Shown: piece by piece, positions 20,719 to 29,306 of the stretch
Layout of the letters: each line of letters opens with the position of its first letter
Numbering within the stretch: the first letter of the stretch is position 1
From: CAWJAP01 sp963834365
Lineage (GTDB): Bacteria; Acidobacteriota; Vicinamibacteria; Vicinamibacterales; Vicinamibacteraceae
Length of the DNA: 64,000 bases
Assembly (NCBI GenBank): GCA_963834365.1
Contig: CAWIBS010000032.1
Span: 1-64,000 of the forward strand
Direction: 5' to 3'
Program-made: the position numbers and the translations under genes
Notes under the pieces: model-generated
Seen by the model: only the letters and a program-made list of their open reading frames with translations
Told to the model about the DNA's origin: nothing
The model's database searches: none

Positions 20719-20843
20719 GTGACGAGTGACGAGTGACGAGTGACGAATCATGGGCTATTTGCACCCATTCGTCATGAGTCACTCGTCGTTTGTCACTGGT
20801 AGCTGGTAGCTTGTCACTCGTCACTCGTCACTCGTCACTCGTG
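20719..20843. repeat. Heptamer arrays in inverted arrangement (GTGACGA / ACTCGTC)
   Basis: Four GTGACGA units (20719-20746) and about four complementary ACTCGTC units (20812-20843) flank a spacer that also holds a GGTAGCT duplication. The two arms can pair over roughly 28 bp. The array lies between convergent genes and runs into the last codons of the GH32 gene, supplying its TGA. Confidence 0.7.
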
Positions 20844-22361
20844 TGGTCGCACCAGCCGCCACGCGTCCATCCGCGTCACCGTCGCCGCGCCGCCTTCCGC
20901 ATGGATCGCGAGCCGGCGCCGGGCGGCGGTGGGGAACACCCGGTCGGTGATGACGACCGCGCCATCCTCGCCGAACACTTCGATTGACGACCGGTCCAGA
21001 ACGACGGTGAGTGCGAGCGGCGCGTTGTCGCGCAGCCGCAGCGGCGCGTCCTGCCGTCCGGGGAAGCGCTCGTGAAAGTCGGCTCGTCCCGCTCGCGTGC
21101 GATCCACGGACAGCGTGGCCTTCGGACGATCGTAGGTGACGAGCGTCGCTTCGGACGCCCCGGCTCGATCGCCGGTCGCTTCGAGGCCGATGACGATTCG
21201 CGTCGCCGTGCCCGGATCGATGGTCAGCTGCACCTCGAGCGGCGCCTCGACGATGTCGATGAGCGGGGTTGGCGTGGCCCCCAGTGAAAGGCCCGCCCGG
21301 CTGGCCGGCTCGGAACGCCAGCGCGCGAGCTCGCCGACGGGCCGCTGCACCAGGCTCAGCCCGTTCGCGTCGCGACGCAGCGTCAGCTCGCGCGGCAGCG
21401 ACTGCGCGCCGCGCCAGGTCGCCGTCGGTTCGCGATTGGCATACTCCCAGTTGCTCATCCAGCCGACCCAGACGCGGCGGCCGGCAGGTACGTCCGACCA
21501 CGACTGCGCGGCGTAGAAATCCTTGCCGTAATCGGCCCATCGCGTCGCGCCGGCGCCGGAGTCGGGCGTGAACCGCACGCCATCGAAGCCGCCGACGAAA
21601 TACTGCGTGCCGCTGCCGCCGGCGATCCCGCCCGGGTTGATCGAGACGATCAGGACCCACCGCGTGTCGGTCGTCCCTTCGATCGTGAGCGGGAAGAGGT
21701 CCGGGCACTCCCAGACGCCGCCGGTGGCGCCAGACGGCCCGAAGTCGCTGAGCGCGGTCCACGCCTTGAGATCGGGCGAGCCGTAGAAACGGATGCGATG
21801 CTCCTTCGGCAGCGCGACGGCCATGATCCACCGCGCGGTCGCTTCGTGCCAGAACACCTTGGGATCGCGGAAGTCGGCCATCCGCTCGTCGATGATCGGG
21901 TTGCCCGCGTACTTCGTCCAGGTGCGCCCGCGATCGCGGCTGACGGCCAGGTTCTGCGTCTGACGATCGCGCCGGTGCGCGGTGTAGATGGCGATCAGAC
22001 AGGCCGTGCGGGCTCCGGGCTGCTCCGCGCACAGACCGCTCGTGTTCCGCGCATCCACCACCGCGCTCCCCGAGAAGACCATCAGGCCGTCCTCTTCGCG
22101 CAGCGCCACCGGCAGGTGCTCCCATGCAAGGAGGTCGCGGCTGACGGCATGACCCCAGCTCATGTGGCCCCATTCATTGCCCTGCGGGTTGTGCTGGTAG
22201 AACAGGTGATACTCGCCCTCGAAGTACACGAGACCGTTCGGATCGTTCATGAAATTCGCCGGCGGCGTGAAGTGCACGACCGGCCGCCACGGGTCGGACT
22301 GACCGGCCTGTGCGACCAGCGCCGCGGCGAGGCAGACGAGCGCGGCCAGAGTGCCGATCAT
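20835..22361 (-). CDS. Exported GH32 fructan hydrolase (levanase/inulinase type)
   Basis: Hydrolyses beta-fructofuranosyl linkages of levan, inulin or sucrose. 508 residues, intact. A signal peptide precedes residue 20. The five-bladed propeller carries the nucleophile Asp40 in NDPNG, Asp166 in FRDPKVFW (transition-state stabiliser) and the acid/base Glu218 in WECPDLF. A C-terminal beta-sandwich contains DRSSIEVFGEDG. The exported location and the absence of a phosphotransferase gene point to exo-levanase/inulinase rather than sucrose-6-phosphate hydrolase. TATGAT ends 9 bp before the ATG with no Shine-Dalgarno. Confidence 0.92.
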   Translation of the reverse strand: MIGTLAALVCLAAALVAQAGQSDPWRPVVHFTPPANFMNDPNGLVYFEGEYHLFYQHNPQGNEWGHMSWGHAVSRDLLAWEHLPVALREEDGLMVFSGSAVVDARNTSGLCAEQPGARTACLIAIYTAHRRDRQTQNLAVSRDRGRTWTKYAGNPIIDERMADFRDPKVFWHEATARWIMAVALPKEHRIRFYGSPDLKAWTALSDFGPSGATGGVWECPDLFPLTIEGTTDTRWVLIVSINPGGIAGGSGTQYFVGGFDGVRFTPDSGAGATRWADYGKDFYAAQSWSDVPAGRRVWVGWMSNWEYANREPTATWRGAQSLPRELTLRRDANGLSLVQRPVGELARWRSEPASRAGLSLGATPTPLIDIVEAPLEVQLTIDPGTATRIVIGLEATGDRAGASEATLVTYDRPKATLSVDRTRAGRADFHERFPGRQDAPLRLRDNAPLALTVVLDRSSIEVFGEDGAVVITDRVFPTAARRRLAIHAEGGAATVTRMDAWRLVRPHE

Positions 22362-22370
22362 GACCGGTCC

Positions 22371-22376
22371 ATCATA
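22371..22376 (-). promoter_or_regulatory. -10-like TATGAT before the GH32 gene
   Basis: TATGAT lies 9 bp upstream of the ATG at 22361, consistent with a leaderless transcript; no -35 box is evident. Confidence 0.4.
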
Positions 22377-22471
22377 CGCATCCGGTCAGCGGCGCGGTGC
22401 CGGCGCGGTGTGGCATAGTGAGCCGCGCGAACGACCCGCCCGTGGGCGTTCTCGTTCCAGGAGAAGGGACC

Positions 22472-23365
22472 ATGACACTGTCAGGCTCGGTGCGGACATG
22501 GCTGGCCGGCGTCGCGATGATGCTCGGTCTCATGCAGGGCGCCGGTGCCCAGGAGCCGTTCCTTCGCTACGGCGTCGCCAACTTCGGCGACGTGGATCCG
22601 CTCAAGGACGCCCCGGTCCTGGCTGCCTGCGGCTACGACTACATCGAGCCCGGGCTCGCGAAGACCGTCGCCCTGGCCCCGGAGGCGCTCAAGGACGCGC
22701 GGGCAACGCTCGCCGCGGCCAAAATTCCGATCGAGACCATGAACTGGTTCCTGCCCGGGACCGACATCAAGCTGACCGGACCCGAGGTGGACGAGGCGCG
22801 CGTGCGCGCCTACGTCGAACGATCGCTGGCGCTCGCCGAGGAGCTCGGCGCAAAGGTCATCGTCTTCGGGAGTCCCGGCGCGCGATCGTTCCCCGAAGGT
22901 TTTCCCGCCGAGAAAGCCTGGGCCCAGCTGCAGGCGTTCCTCCGCATGACGGGGACGATCATCGAGACCCGCGGCTACGGCATGGTCATCGGCATCGAGC
23001 CGCTGCGCAAGCCGGAGAGCAACATCATCAACACCGTGGTCGAAGCCGCCAGGCTGGCGCGCGAGGTGAACCACCCGAAGATCCGGATCATCGTCGATTT
23101 CTACCACCTGGCGTTCGAGAACGAGGATCCCGACGCGATTCTCACCGCCCGCGATCTGATCGTGCACCTCCAGATCGCGGATCCGGTGAAGCGCGGGTTT
23201 CCGGTGAGCGATGCGAGCGAGCCCCGCTACGCGCGGTTCTTTGCGAACCTCAGGACGATTGGCTACCGGGGGCGCATCAGCATCGAAGCCAACTCGTCGA
23301 ACCTCGCCGCCGACTGCGCGCCTGGGCTCGCGTTTCTCAAGCGCATGAGCTCGGCCGCGCGCTAG
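22472..23365 (+). CDS. Exported sugar-phosphate isomerase/epimerase-like TIM barrel protein
   Basis: 297 residues, intact. A signal peptide (VRTWLAGVAMMLGLMQGAGAQ) is followed by an AP-endonuclease-2-type TIM barrel. Metal-ligand candidates are Glu in IGIEPL, Asp and His in IIVDFYHLAF, and Glu in GRISIEAN. Family members isomerise or epimerise ketoses or inositol derivatives. An exported form may act on plant-derived sugars, but substrate cannot be told from sequence. AGGAGAAGGG lies just before the ATG. It is divergent from the fructan hydrolase, about 110 bp away. Confidence 0.8.
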   Translation: MTLSGSVRTWLAGVAMMLGLMQGAGAQEPFLRYGVANFGDVDPLKDAPVLAACGYDYIEPGLAKTVALAPEALKDARATLAAAKIPIETMNWFLPGTDIKLTGPEVDEARVRAYVERSLALAEELGAKVIVFGSPGARSFPEGFPAEKAWAQLQAFLRMTGTIIETRGYGMVIGIEPLRKPESNIINTVVEAARLAREVNHPKIRIIVDFYHLAFENEDPDAILTARDLIVHLQIADPVKRGFPVSDASEPRYARFFANLRTIGYRGRISIEANSSNLAADCAPGLAFLKRMSSAAR

Positions 23366-23412
23366 TGGATTCGCTTGCGTTGACAGTCGTAGTGTCCGGC
23401 TTGGTCGCGGAG

Positions 23413-23514
23413 TTCAGTTGCGTTGACAACGGGCCCGCCAAGGTGGCGCCGGGCTTCAGCCCGGCCAACCGCGGGCCGGCAGGCTAAAGGCCGCGCCACA
23501 TCACCAACACAAGT
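23413..23514. repeat. MITE-like element, copy 1
   Basis: GTTGACAA at 23422-23429 opens a roughly 90-bp unit with internal palindromes (GGCGCCGGGCTTCAGCCCGG; a GC-rich GGGCC pair) and closes with a degraded inverted end followed by ACAAGTGAGCTCC. Copies occur at 34146-34254 (inverted) and 53436-53545. With the palindrome at 23540-23563 it fills most of the 333-bp gap before the permease. Confidence 0.7.
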
Positions 23515-23539
23515 GAGCTCCGGGTTTAGTCGGACCCGG

Positions 23540-23563
23540 GTCCGGCTGAAGCCGGACACTACG
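23540..23563. repeat. CTGAAG-core palindrome (GTCCGG stem)
   Basis: GTCCGGCTGAAGCCGGAC followed by ACTACG, the standard unit of the family, lies 21 bp beyond MITE-like copy 1. Confidence 0.75.
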
Positions 23564-23661
23564 TCACACACGTGATTGGCAGACTGTCCGCCGGTGGGAC
23601 GCGAGTGTCCGCTGGGGTTCGCCGGCTCGGCGGAGACCCCCGGCGGGGCTCGATGAGGCCG

Positions 23662-23677
23662 TGGCATTCCCGTTGCA
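23662..23677 (+). promoter_or_regulatory. Sigma-54 promoter for the MacB-type permease
   Basis: TGGCATTCCCGTTGCA has GG and GC 10 bp apart and TTGCA at -12. A start near 23687 leaves a very short leader that still includes AGGAG before the ATG at 23699. Confidence 0.6.
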
Positions 23678-23698
23678 CGCGGGCGTTCAGGAGCCGTC

Positions 23699-26111
23699 AT
23701 GTCGATCATCCAGGACCTCCGTCACGGACTGCGGACGCTGCGGCGCGTCCCCGGCCTCGTCGTGGTCGCCGTCATCACGCTGGGCCTCGGGATTGGCGCC
23801 AACACCGCGATCTTCAGTGTCATCTACTCGGTGCTGCTCAAGCCGCTCGTGTTCCCCGAGTCCGAGCGGATCGTGCAAACGTGGATGGCGTTTCCCGAGC
23901 GCGGCCTCGACCGGACGTCGTGGTCCCACGGCCATTTCTGGGACGCGCGCGCGATGGTGCAGGCCTTCGACGAGCTCGCCGCAGTGGAGTCGGGAACCGT
24001 CAATCTGACTGGCCTCGGCGATCCCGAACAGCTCGATGCGGCCCGCGTGAACGCGGGCTTCTTCCGCGTTCTGGGCGTGACGCCCGCCGCCGGACGCCTG
24101 CTGCGGCCGGGCGAAGACGAGCCTGGTCGGGACGCGAACGTCGCGATCCTTTCGCACCGTTTCTGGACGCGAGCGTTCAATCAGGATCCCGCCGTCGTCG
24201 GACGCACGGTCGTGCTCAACGGCGTGGCGCACCAGGTGATCGGCGTGCTGCCGGACGGGCACGCCCTTCCTCGACTGGGCTGATGTCTTCCGGCCGTTGG
24301 TGCACACCGCCGACGCCCAACGCGAGAGCTGGGAGCTGTTCGGGCTCGGGCGCCTGAAGCGGGGTGTGACGATCGAGGCGGCGCGCAGCGATCTCCAGCG
24401 CGTCATGACGACCCTGGGCGAGCGCCATCCGGAGACCAGCCGCGGCATGAGCGGCAGCGTGGCCCCGCTGAACGAGCTGGTCGCCGGCGGCAACACGAGG
24501 CGGGCGCTCTGGGTGCTGCTCGGCTCGGTTGGCGCCCTGCTGCTGATCGCGTGCGTGAACCTGACCAACCTGCTGCTCGCGAAGGCGGCGGGCCGTGCGC
24601 GCGAGATGGCGCTGCGGGCGGCGCTGGGCGCCAGCCGGCGCCGCATCGTGCGTCTGCTCGTCGCCGAGTCGCTGCTGTTGTCGGCAGCCGGCGCGGCGCT
24701 GGGCCTGCTGCTGTCGATCTGGGGACTCGAGCTGCTGCGGGTGAGCCAGGTGTCGGGGATCGCCAGGCTCGAGGAAGTCGCGATCAATGGCTGGATCCTG
24801 GCATTCACGACGGTGGTGGCCGTGGCCACCGGCGTGCTGACCGGTCTCGTGCCGGCGGTGCAGGCGGCGAGGACCGATCTGGCGCCGGCGCTGCGCGAGG
24901 GCGAGCGCGGCGTCGCCGGCACGCCGCGTCAGCAACGCCTGCGTGGGGTGCTGGTGGGCGCCGAAGTGGCGCTCACGCTGGCGCTGCTGGTGGGCGCGGG
25001 TCTGCTGCTGCGAAGCTTCTCGGCGCTGTTGCGCGTCGATCGGGGATTCGAGACCGAACGCCGGATCCTCGTCGAGCTGAACCTGCCGCAATCCTATGGC
25101 GACGACGAGGGGAAGCGAGCTGCGCAGTTCGTCGTGGACTTCGAGGCGCGGCTGCGCGGCCTGCCGCAGGTGACGTCGGTGGCTGCGGTCAGCGGCCGTC
25201 CGCTGAGCTCGGGCAGCACGGGAATGGGCATCGTCGCGGCCGAGCGACCGGACGTCTTCCGCGAGATCCCCTGGGCAAGCTGGCGGCTGATCACCGGCGA
25301 CTACTTCAAGAGCATGGGCGTCCCGCTGCTCGCAGGACGCACGTTCGACCAGCGCGATCTCATCGCCAAGCCGTGGCGTGTCATCGTCAGCCGGCGGCTG
25401 GCCGAACAGCTCTGGCCCGGCGAAGACGCGATCGGGCGGCAGGCGATCCTGTGGAAGGGCCAGGGCAATCAGCGGGCCGAGATCATCGGGATCGTCGGCA
25501 ACATGCGTGAGCGGAGCCTGTCGGAGCCGCCGACGCTCGCCGTCTATCTGCCCATGTACGGCTCGGGCGCCGGCCACATGTATTTCGTCCTGCACACGAC
25601 CGCGTCGAAAGAGGCGATCGTCCCGATGCTGCGCTCGGTCGTCGGCAGCCTCGATTCGCAGCTGCCGGTGGCGAACGTGCAGACGCTCGAGGAGATCGTC
25701 AGCCGTTCGACCGCATCGCGTCGGTTCACGGTCGTTCTGCTCAGCGCGTTTGCCGCGCTCGCGCTCATTCTCGCGCTCGTCGGCATCTACGGCGTGATGT
25801 CCTACGCGGTCTCGCGCCAGACCTCCGAGATCGGCGTGAGGCTCGCCCTCGGTGCAAGCCACCGCAGCGTGCTGCGGCTCGTGCTGGTGCAGGGCATGAA
25901 GCCCGTTGCCGCCGGGATCGCGATCGGACTCGGCGCGGCCTTCGTCCTCTCACGCTTCCTCGCCAGCCTGCTCTTCGGAGTGACGGCGCGCGATCCGATC
26001 ACCTACGCGATCGTGGCCGTGCTGCTCGCGGTCACCGCCGTCCTCGCGTGCCTCGTCGCCGCACGGCAGGCGCTGAGCATCGACGTGATGTCGGCGCTCC
26101 GCGCCGAGTAG
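23699..26111 (+). CDS. MacB-type duplicated ABC transporter permease (ADOP family)
   Basis: About 803 residues. The protein has two FtsX/MacB halves: an N-terminal membrane helix (VVVAVITLGLGIGANTAIFSVIYSVLL), a periplasmic MacB-core domain, three helices starting RALWVLLGSVGALLLIACVNLTNLLLA, a second periplasmic domain, and a final helix set (LALILALVGIYGVMSYAVSRQ, EIGVRLALGAS). Its end reads ARQALSIDVMSALRAE. One indel near 24265 splits it. No ATPase is adjacent, as is usual for these orphan permeases, so it probably borrows one. A sigma-54-like promoter precedes it. Confidence 0.9.
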
Positions 26112-26144
26112 TTGCGCCAGCCGCCCAGGCGCGTTGCCGTTGCA

Positions 26145-26168
26145 CGTCCGGCTGAAGCCGGACACTAC
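26145..26168. repeat. CTGAAG-core palindrome (GTCCGG stem)
   Basis: CGTCCGGCTGAAGCCGGACA with a following CTACGT; a degraded half copy (CTTCAGCCGGACCC) lies about 35 bp further. Confidence 0.7.
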
Positions 26169-26230
26169 GTCTACGTCGTCTACGTCGAAGTGTGCGATCT
26201 TCAGCCGGACCCGTGCGCGGCTCGATCCCA

Positions 26231-26366
26231 GTCGCCCAGCCGTTCAAGCCGCTCCAGCCCTTCCAGCCGCTCCAGCCCTTCCAGCCGCCCAGTCGCTCCA
26301 GCCGCTCCAGCCGCTCCAGTCCCCCAGCCGTTCCAGTCCCCCAGTCGCCCAGTCCCCCAGTCGCCT
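26231..26366. repeat. Nonamer tandem array (CAGCCGCTC-type)
   Basis: About fourteen degenerate 9-bp units of the form CCAGCCGCT/CCAGCCCTT/CCAGTCGCC fill the space before the kinase and end at its -10-like hexamer. The array therefore occupies the region where a -35 or upstream element would be. Confidence 0.7.
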
Positions 26367-26371
26367 AGAAT
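26366..26371 (+). promoter_or_regulatory. -10-like TAGAAT, leaderless start of the kinase
   Basis: TAGAAT ends 9 bp before the ATG at 26381, and no Shine-Dalgarno is present between them. Confidence 0.45.
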
Positions 26372-26380
26372 GCTCCTCAC

Positions 26381-29026
26381 ATGGCTTCCAGCTCCGATGA
26401 GACGTCGCTGGCGACCACGGGCGAAAAGCGCTCCGGTGCGTCGCGCGGCTGGCTCGCGGCGGGCCAGCTGACCGACGCCGGGGCCATCCCGATCGGGACC
26501 GTGCTCGAGGATCGCTACCGGATCATCGGGATGCTCGGTCGCGGCGGGATGGGCGAAGTGTACCGAGCCGACGATCTGCGTCTCGGCCAGCCGGTGGCGC
26601 TGAAGTTCCTGCCGGAGGCCGTCGCCGGCGACGCCGTGCGCCTGGCGCAGTTCCACACCGAGGTGCGCGTCGCGCGCCAGGTGTCGCATCGCAACGTCTG
26701 CCGCGTCTACGACATCGGCGAGTCGGCGGGCCGCGTGTTCCTGACGATGGAGTACGTGGATGGCGAGGATCTGGCGACGCTGCTGCGGCGCATCGGCCGG
26801 CTGCCGCAGGACAAGGGGGTCGAGATCGCGCGGCAGATTTGCGCCGGCCTTGCGGCGGCGCACGACCAGGGCGTGCTGCATCGCGACCTCAAGCCGGCCA
26901 ACGTGATGATCGACGGCGAGGGGCGCGCGCGGATCACCGACTTCGGACTGGCGGGCCTGGCCGGCGAGATCAAGGACGTGCAGTCGGGGACGCCCGCCTA
27001 CATGGCGCCGGAGCAGCTGGCCGGCCGGGAGGTGTCCGTCCGCAGCGACATCTTCGCACTCGGCCTCGTGCTGTTCGAGATCTTCACGGGCCGACGCGCC
27101 TTCGACGCCAAGACGGTCGCCGAGCTGCTGCGCCAGCACGATCGCGGTCTGCAGGGGTCCATGTCCTCGTCGGTGCGCGATCTCGATCCCGCGATCGAGC
27201 GTGTCATCGAGCGCTGCCTCGCGCCGCAGCCCACCGCGCGTCCGGCCTCCGCGCTGGCCGTGTCCGCCGCGCTGCCCGGCGGCGACCCGCTTGCCGCGGC
27301 ACTCGCGGCAGGCGAGACGCCGTCGCGCGAGATGGTCGCCGCAGCCGGACGTTCGGAAGCCGTGCCGCTGCCGCAGGCGCTCGGTCTGGCCCTCACCGTG
27401 TGCCTCCTGCTCGCGGTGACAATCGTGTCGCGTTCCGCGCAGTCGTTCACGTCGAAGATTCCGTTCGACAAGCCGCCGGCCGTCCTCAAGGACCGCGCAA
27501 CCGAGGTCCTCTCGCGCCTCGGCTATCGAGAGCCGCCGGCTGACACGGTCTCGGACTTCATGTCGGCCTTCGACTACCCGGCCTGGGTGGTCCGCACGCA
27601 GAGCTCGCCGGATCGCTGGAAGTACCTGCCGTCCGGCCGCGTGCCGGTAGCCGGCTATTGGGTGCGCACCAGCCCCCGCCCGCTGGTGCCCTTCGGCAGC
27701 AATCCGCGACCGGCGATCAGCGACCCGCCGTTCACGCGGGCTGGCATGACGCTCCTCGTCCTCGACACGAGCGGCCGAGTGATCGAGTTCCACGCCTTGC
27801 CCGAGGAACGCGTCGCCGCGCCCGCACAGGGGTCGGTTCAACCGGCTGCGCCGGACTGGCAGGGCGTCTTCAATCTGGTCGGGTGGAGCCGGGAGCGATT
27901 CGTTCCGGCCACCCCCGAATGGACACCGCGCGGATTCGCCGACGCGAGAGCCGCGTGGACCGGCACCCTCCCCGAGCTCGGCGAGACGCCGCTGCGGCTC
28001 GAAGCTGCGGCCTACCGCGGCCGGGTGACCACGATCCGGACGCTCGGACCCTGGAGCTCGACGTCGGAGGGCCGGCAGGCGTCACGCGACCCGATCCAGC
28101 GGGCGCTGGCATCGGTCCTCGCCGTCCTGACCCTGGGAGCGCTGGGCGCGGCCGCCGTGCTCGCGCGGCGGAACCTCAAGCTGCATCGCGGCGACCGCGA
28201 CGGCGCCAACAAGGTCGCGGCCGTGGTGTTCGCGGCGGGCATCACCGGGTATCTGATCACGGCGCATCACGTGCCCGACGTCAATGTCGAGATTGTACGG
28301 TTCGTGCGCGCGTGCGGCGACGCGCTGATTCCGGCAGCGATTTTCTGGCTGGCCTACGTCGCGCTCGAGCCATGGGTGCGCCGGCACCTGCCAGCGAGCC
28401 TCGTGTCATGGACCCGCCTGCTGACACGCGGCGTGCGCGACCCGCTGGTCGGCCGCGACGTGCTCATCGGGCTGGCCTTCGGGCTGCTGCTCACGTGCTT
28501 CTCGTCGATGTGGATGCGGCTGCTCGAAGCGATGGGACGACCGCCGCTCGCCCCCCAGGCGTTTCAGGTGTTCTACCTGCGCAGCGGGTTGGCCGTCGTC
28601 GATGTCTTGCTCGAGCGCATCATCGCCGCGCTGATCACCACGATGTTCCTGTTGCTGATCTACGTCGGGCTCAGAAAGCTGTTCCGCGTCCGCGCGCTTG
28701 CCGCTGTCGGGCTGGGCCTGTTCTTCATGATCGTCCTCGGCGCCGAAGACTTCGTGAGGCGGGAGGGAGGGTTCGGCATTCTGGGATCGATGGTCTTCAC
28801 CGCGCTGGTCATCTTTCCGCTGCTGCGGTTCGGCCTCCTGCCGTTCGCGGTCGGAACCTTCGCGAGTCAGTCGCTGATCCTCAGCCCGCTGACGACGTCA
28901 TTCGGTGCCTGGCACGGGTTCCCGACGCTGATTGTAGGAGGCCTGCTGCTGGCCATGACTGTCTACGCCTTCGTGCAGGCACGCGCCGGCGCACCGCTGT
29001 TCGGCCAGCGATTGCTGGAAGAGTGA
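26381..29026 (+). CDS. Hanks-type Ser/Thr protein kinase with polytopic membrane C-terminus
   Basis: 881 residues, intact. The kinase domain (46-305) is complete: Gly-rich loop GRGGMGEV at 53-60, Lys75, HRDLKPANV from His167, DFG from Asp187, and GTPAYMAPEQ. A first membrane helix (ALGLALTVCLLLAVTIV) is followed by an approximately 230-residue extracytoplasmic region. Seven or so further helices follow, including VLIGLAFGLLLTCFSSMW and ALITTMFLLLIYVGL. The kinase should face the cytoplasm and the middle domain may sense a periplasmic signal. No phosphatase or substrate gene is adjacent. Confidence 0.92.
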   Translation: MASSSDETSLATTGEKRSGASRGWLAAGQLTDAGAIPIGTVLEDRYRIIGMLGRGGMGEVYRADDLRLGQPVALKFLPEAVAGDAVRLAQFHTEVRVARQVSHRNVCRVYDIGESAGRVFLTMEYVDGEDLATLLRRIGRLPQDKGVEIARQICAGLAAAHDQGVLHRDLKPANVMIDGEGRARITDFGLAGLAGEIKDVQSGTPAYMAPEQLAGREVSVRSDIFALGLVLFEIFTGRRAFDAKTVAELLRQHDRGLQGSMSSSVRDLDPAIERVIERCLAPQPTARPASALAVSAALPGGDPLAAALAAGETPSREMVAAAGRSEAVPLPQALGLALTVCLLLAVTIVSRSAQSFTSKIPFDKPPAVLKDRATEVLSRLGYREPPADTVSDFMSAFDYPAWVVRTQSSPDRWKYLPSGRVPVAGYWVRTSPRPLVPFGSNPRPAISDPPFTRAGMTLLVLDTSGRVIEFHALPEERVAAPAQGSVQPAAPDWQGVFNLVGWSRERFVPATPEWTPRGFADARAAWTGTLPELGETPLRLEAAAYRGRVTTIRTLGPWSSTSEGRQASRDPIQRALASVLAVLTLGALGAAAVLARRNLKLHRGDRDGANKVAAVVFAAGITGYLITAHHVPDVNVEIVRFVRACGDALIPAAIFWLAYVALEPWVRRHLPASLVSWTRLLTRGVRDPLVGRDVLIGLAFGLLLTCFSSMWMRLLEAMGRPPLAPQAFQVFYLRSGLAVVDVLLERIIAALITTMFLLLIYVGLRKLFRVRALAAVGLGLFFMIVLGAEDFVRREGGFGILGSMVFTALVIFPLLRFGLLPFAVGTFASQSLILSPLTTSFGAWHGFPTLIVGGLLLAMTVYAFVQARAGAPLFGQRLLEE

Positions 29027-29036
29027 GCGATTCGCC

Positions 29037-29065
29037 TTGAGCCCCTCGACGTCCGGCAGTAGAAT
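29037..29065 (+). promoter_or_regulatory. Sigma-70-like promoter upstream of glpK
   Basis: TTGAGC and TAGAAT are separated by exactly 17 bp. A start near 29072 would give an approximately 235-nt leader for glpK, or a separate short transcript ending at the hairpin near 29239. Confidence 0.4.
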
Positions 29066-29204
29066 GCGCCCGTCGACCGCCAACACGACCAGCGCCGCTC
29101 CGCCAACTGCGCGGAACGTTCGAGTCATCTGCTGGTTGAGGCGTTGCCGGCACGAGAGCGGGGCCGACGTCCCGCCAGGTGCCTCTTGCGGGGTGCCGCC
29201 TCTA

Positions 29205-29239
29205 CCGGCGGGTCGCCTTCCCGGGCGCCCGCCGGTTTT
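29205..29239 (+). terminator. Terminator-like hairpin in the glpK leader
   Basis: CCGGCGGG and CCCGCCGG pair across a 15-nt loop and are followed by TTTT. It lies about 130 bp downstream of the sigma-70-like start and 67 bp upstream of glpK. No known riboswitch motif is visible. Confidence 0.35.
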
Positions 29240-29251
29240 CGTTGGCCCAGG

Positions 29252-29303
29252 CCCTGAGCCTCGAGCCCCCGGAGCCTGGTGCCCTGATCTAGAGCCCTGA
29301 GCC
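29252..29303. repeat. Degenerate GAGCCCC/GAGCCTG heptamer repeats
   Basis: Units such as TGAGCCT, CGAGCCC and GGAGCCT repeat at 7-8 bp spacing and end directly at the glpK start codon. The same theme occurs at 59306-59346. Confidence 0.5.
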
Positions 29304-29306
29304 TGC

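Noticed and set aside
24216..25862. A 548-codon minus-strand frame opposite the first MacB-type permease
   Set aside because: Composition is Arg/Gln/His-rich and repetitive, with no domain; the opposite strand is a clear permease.
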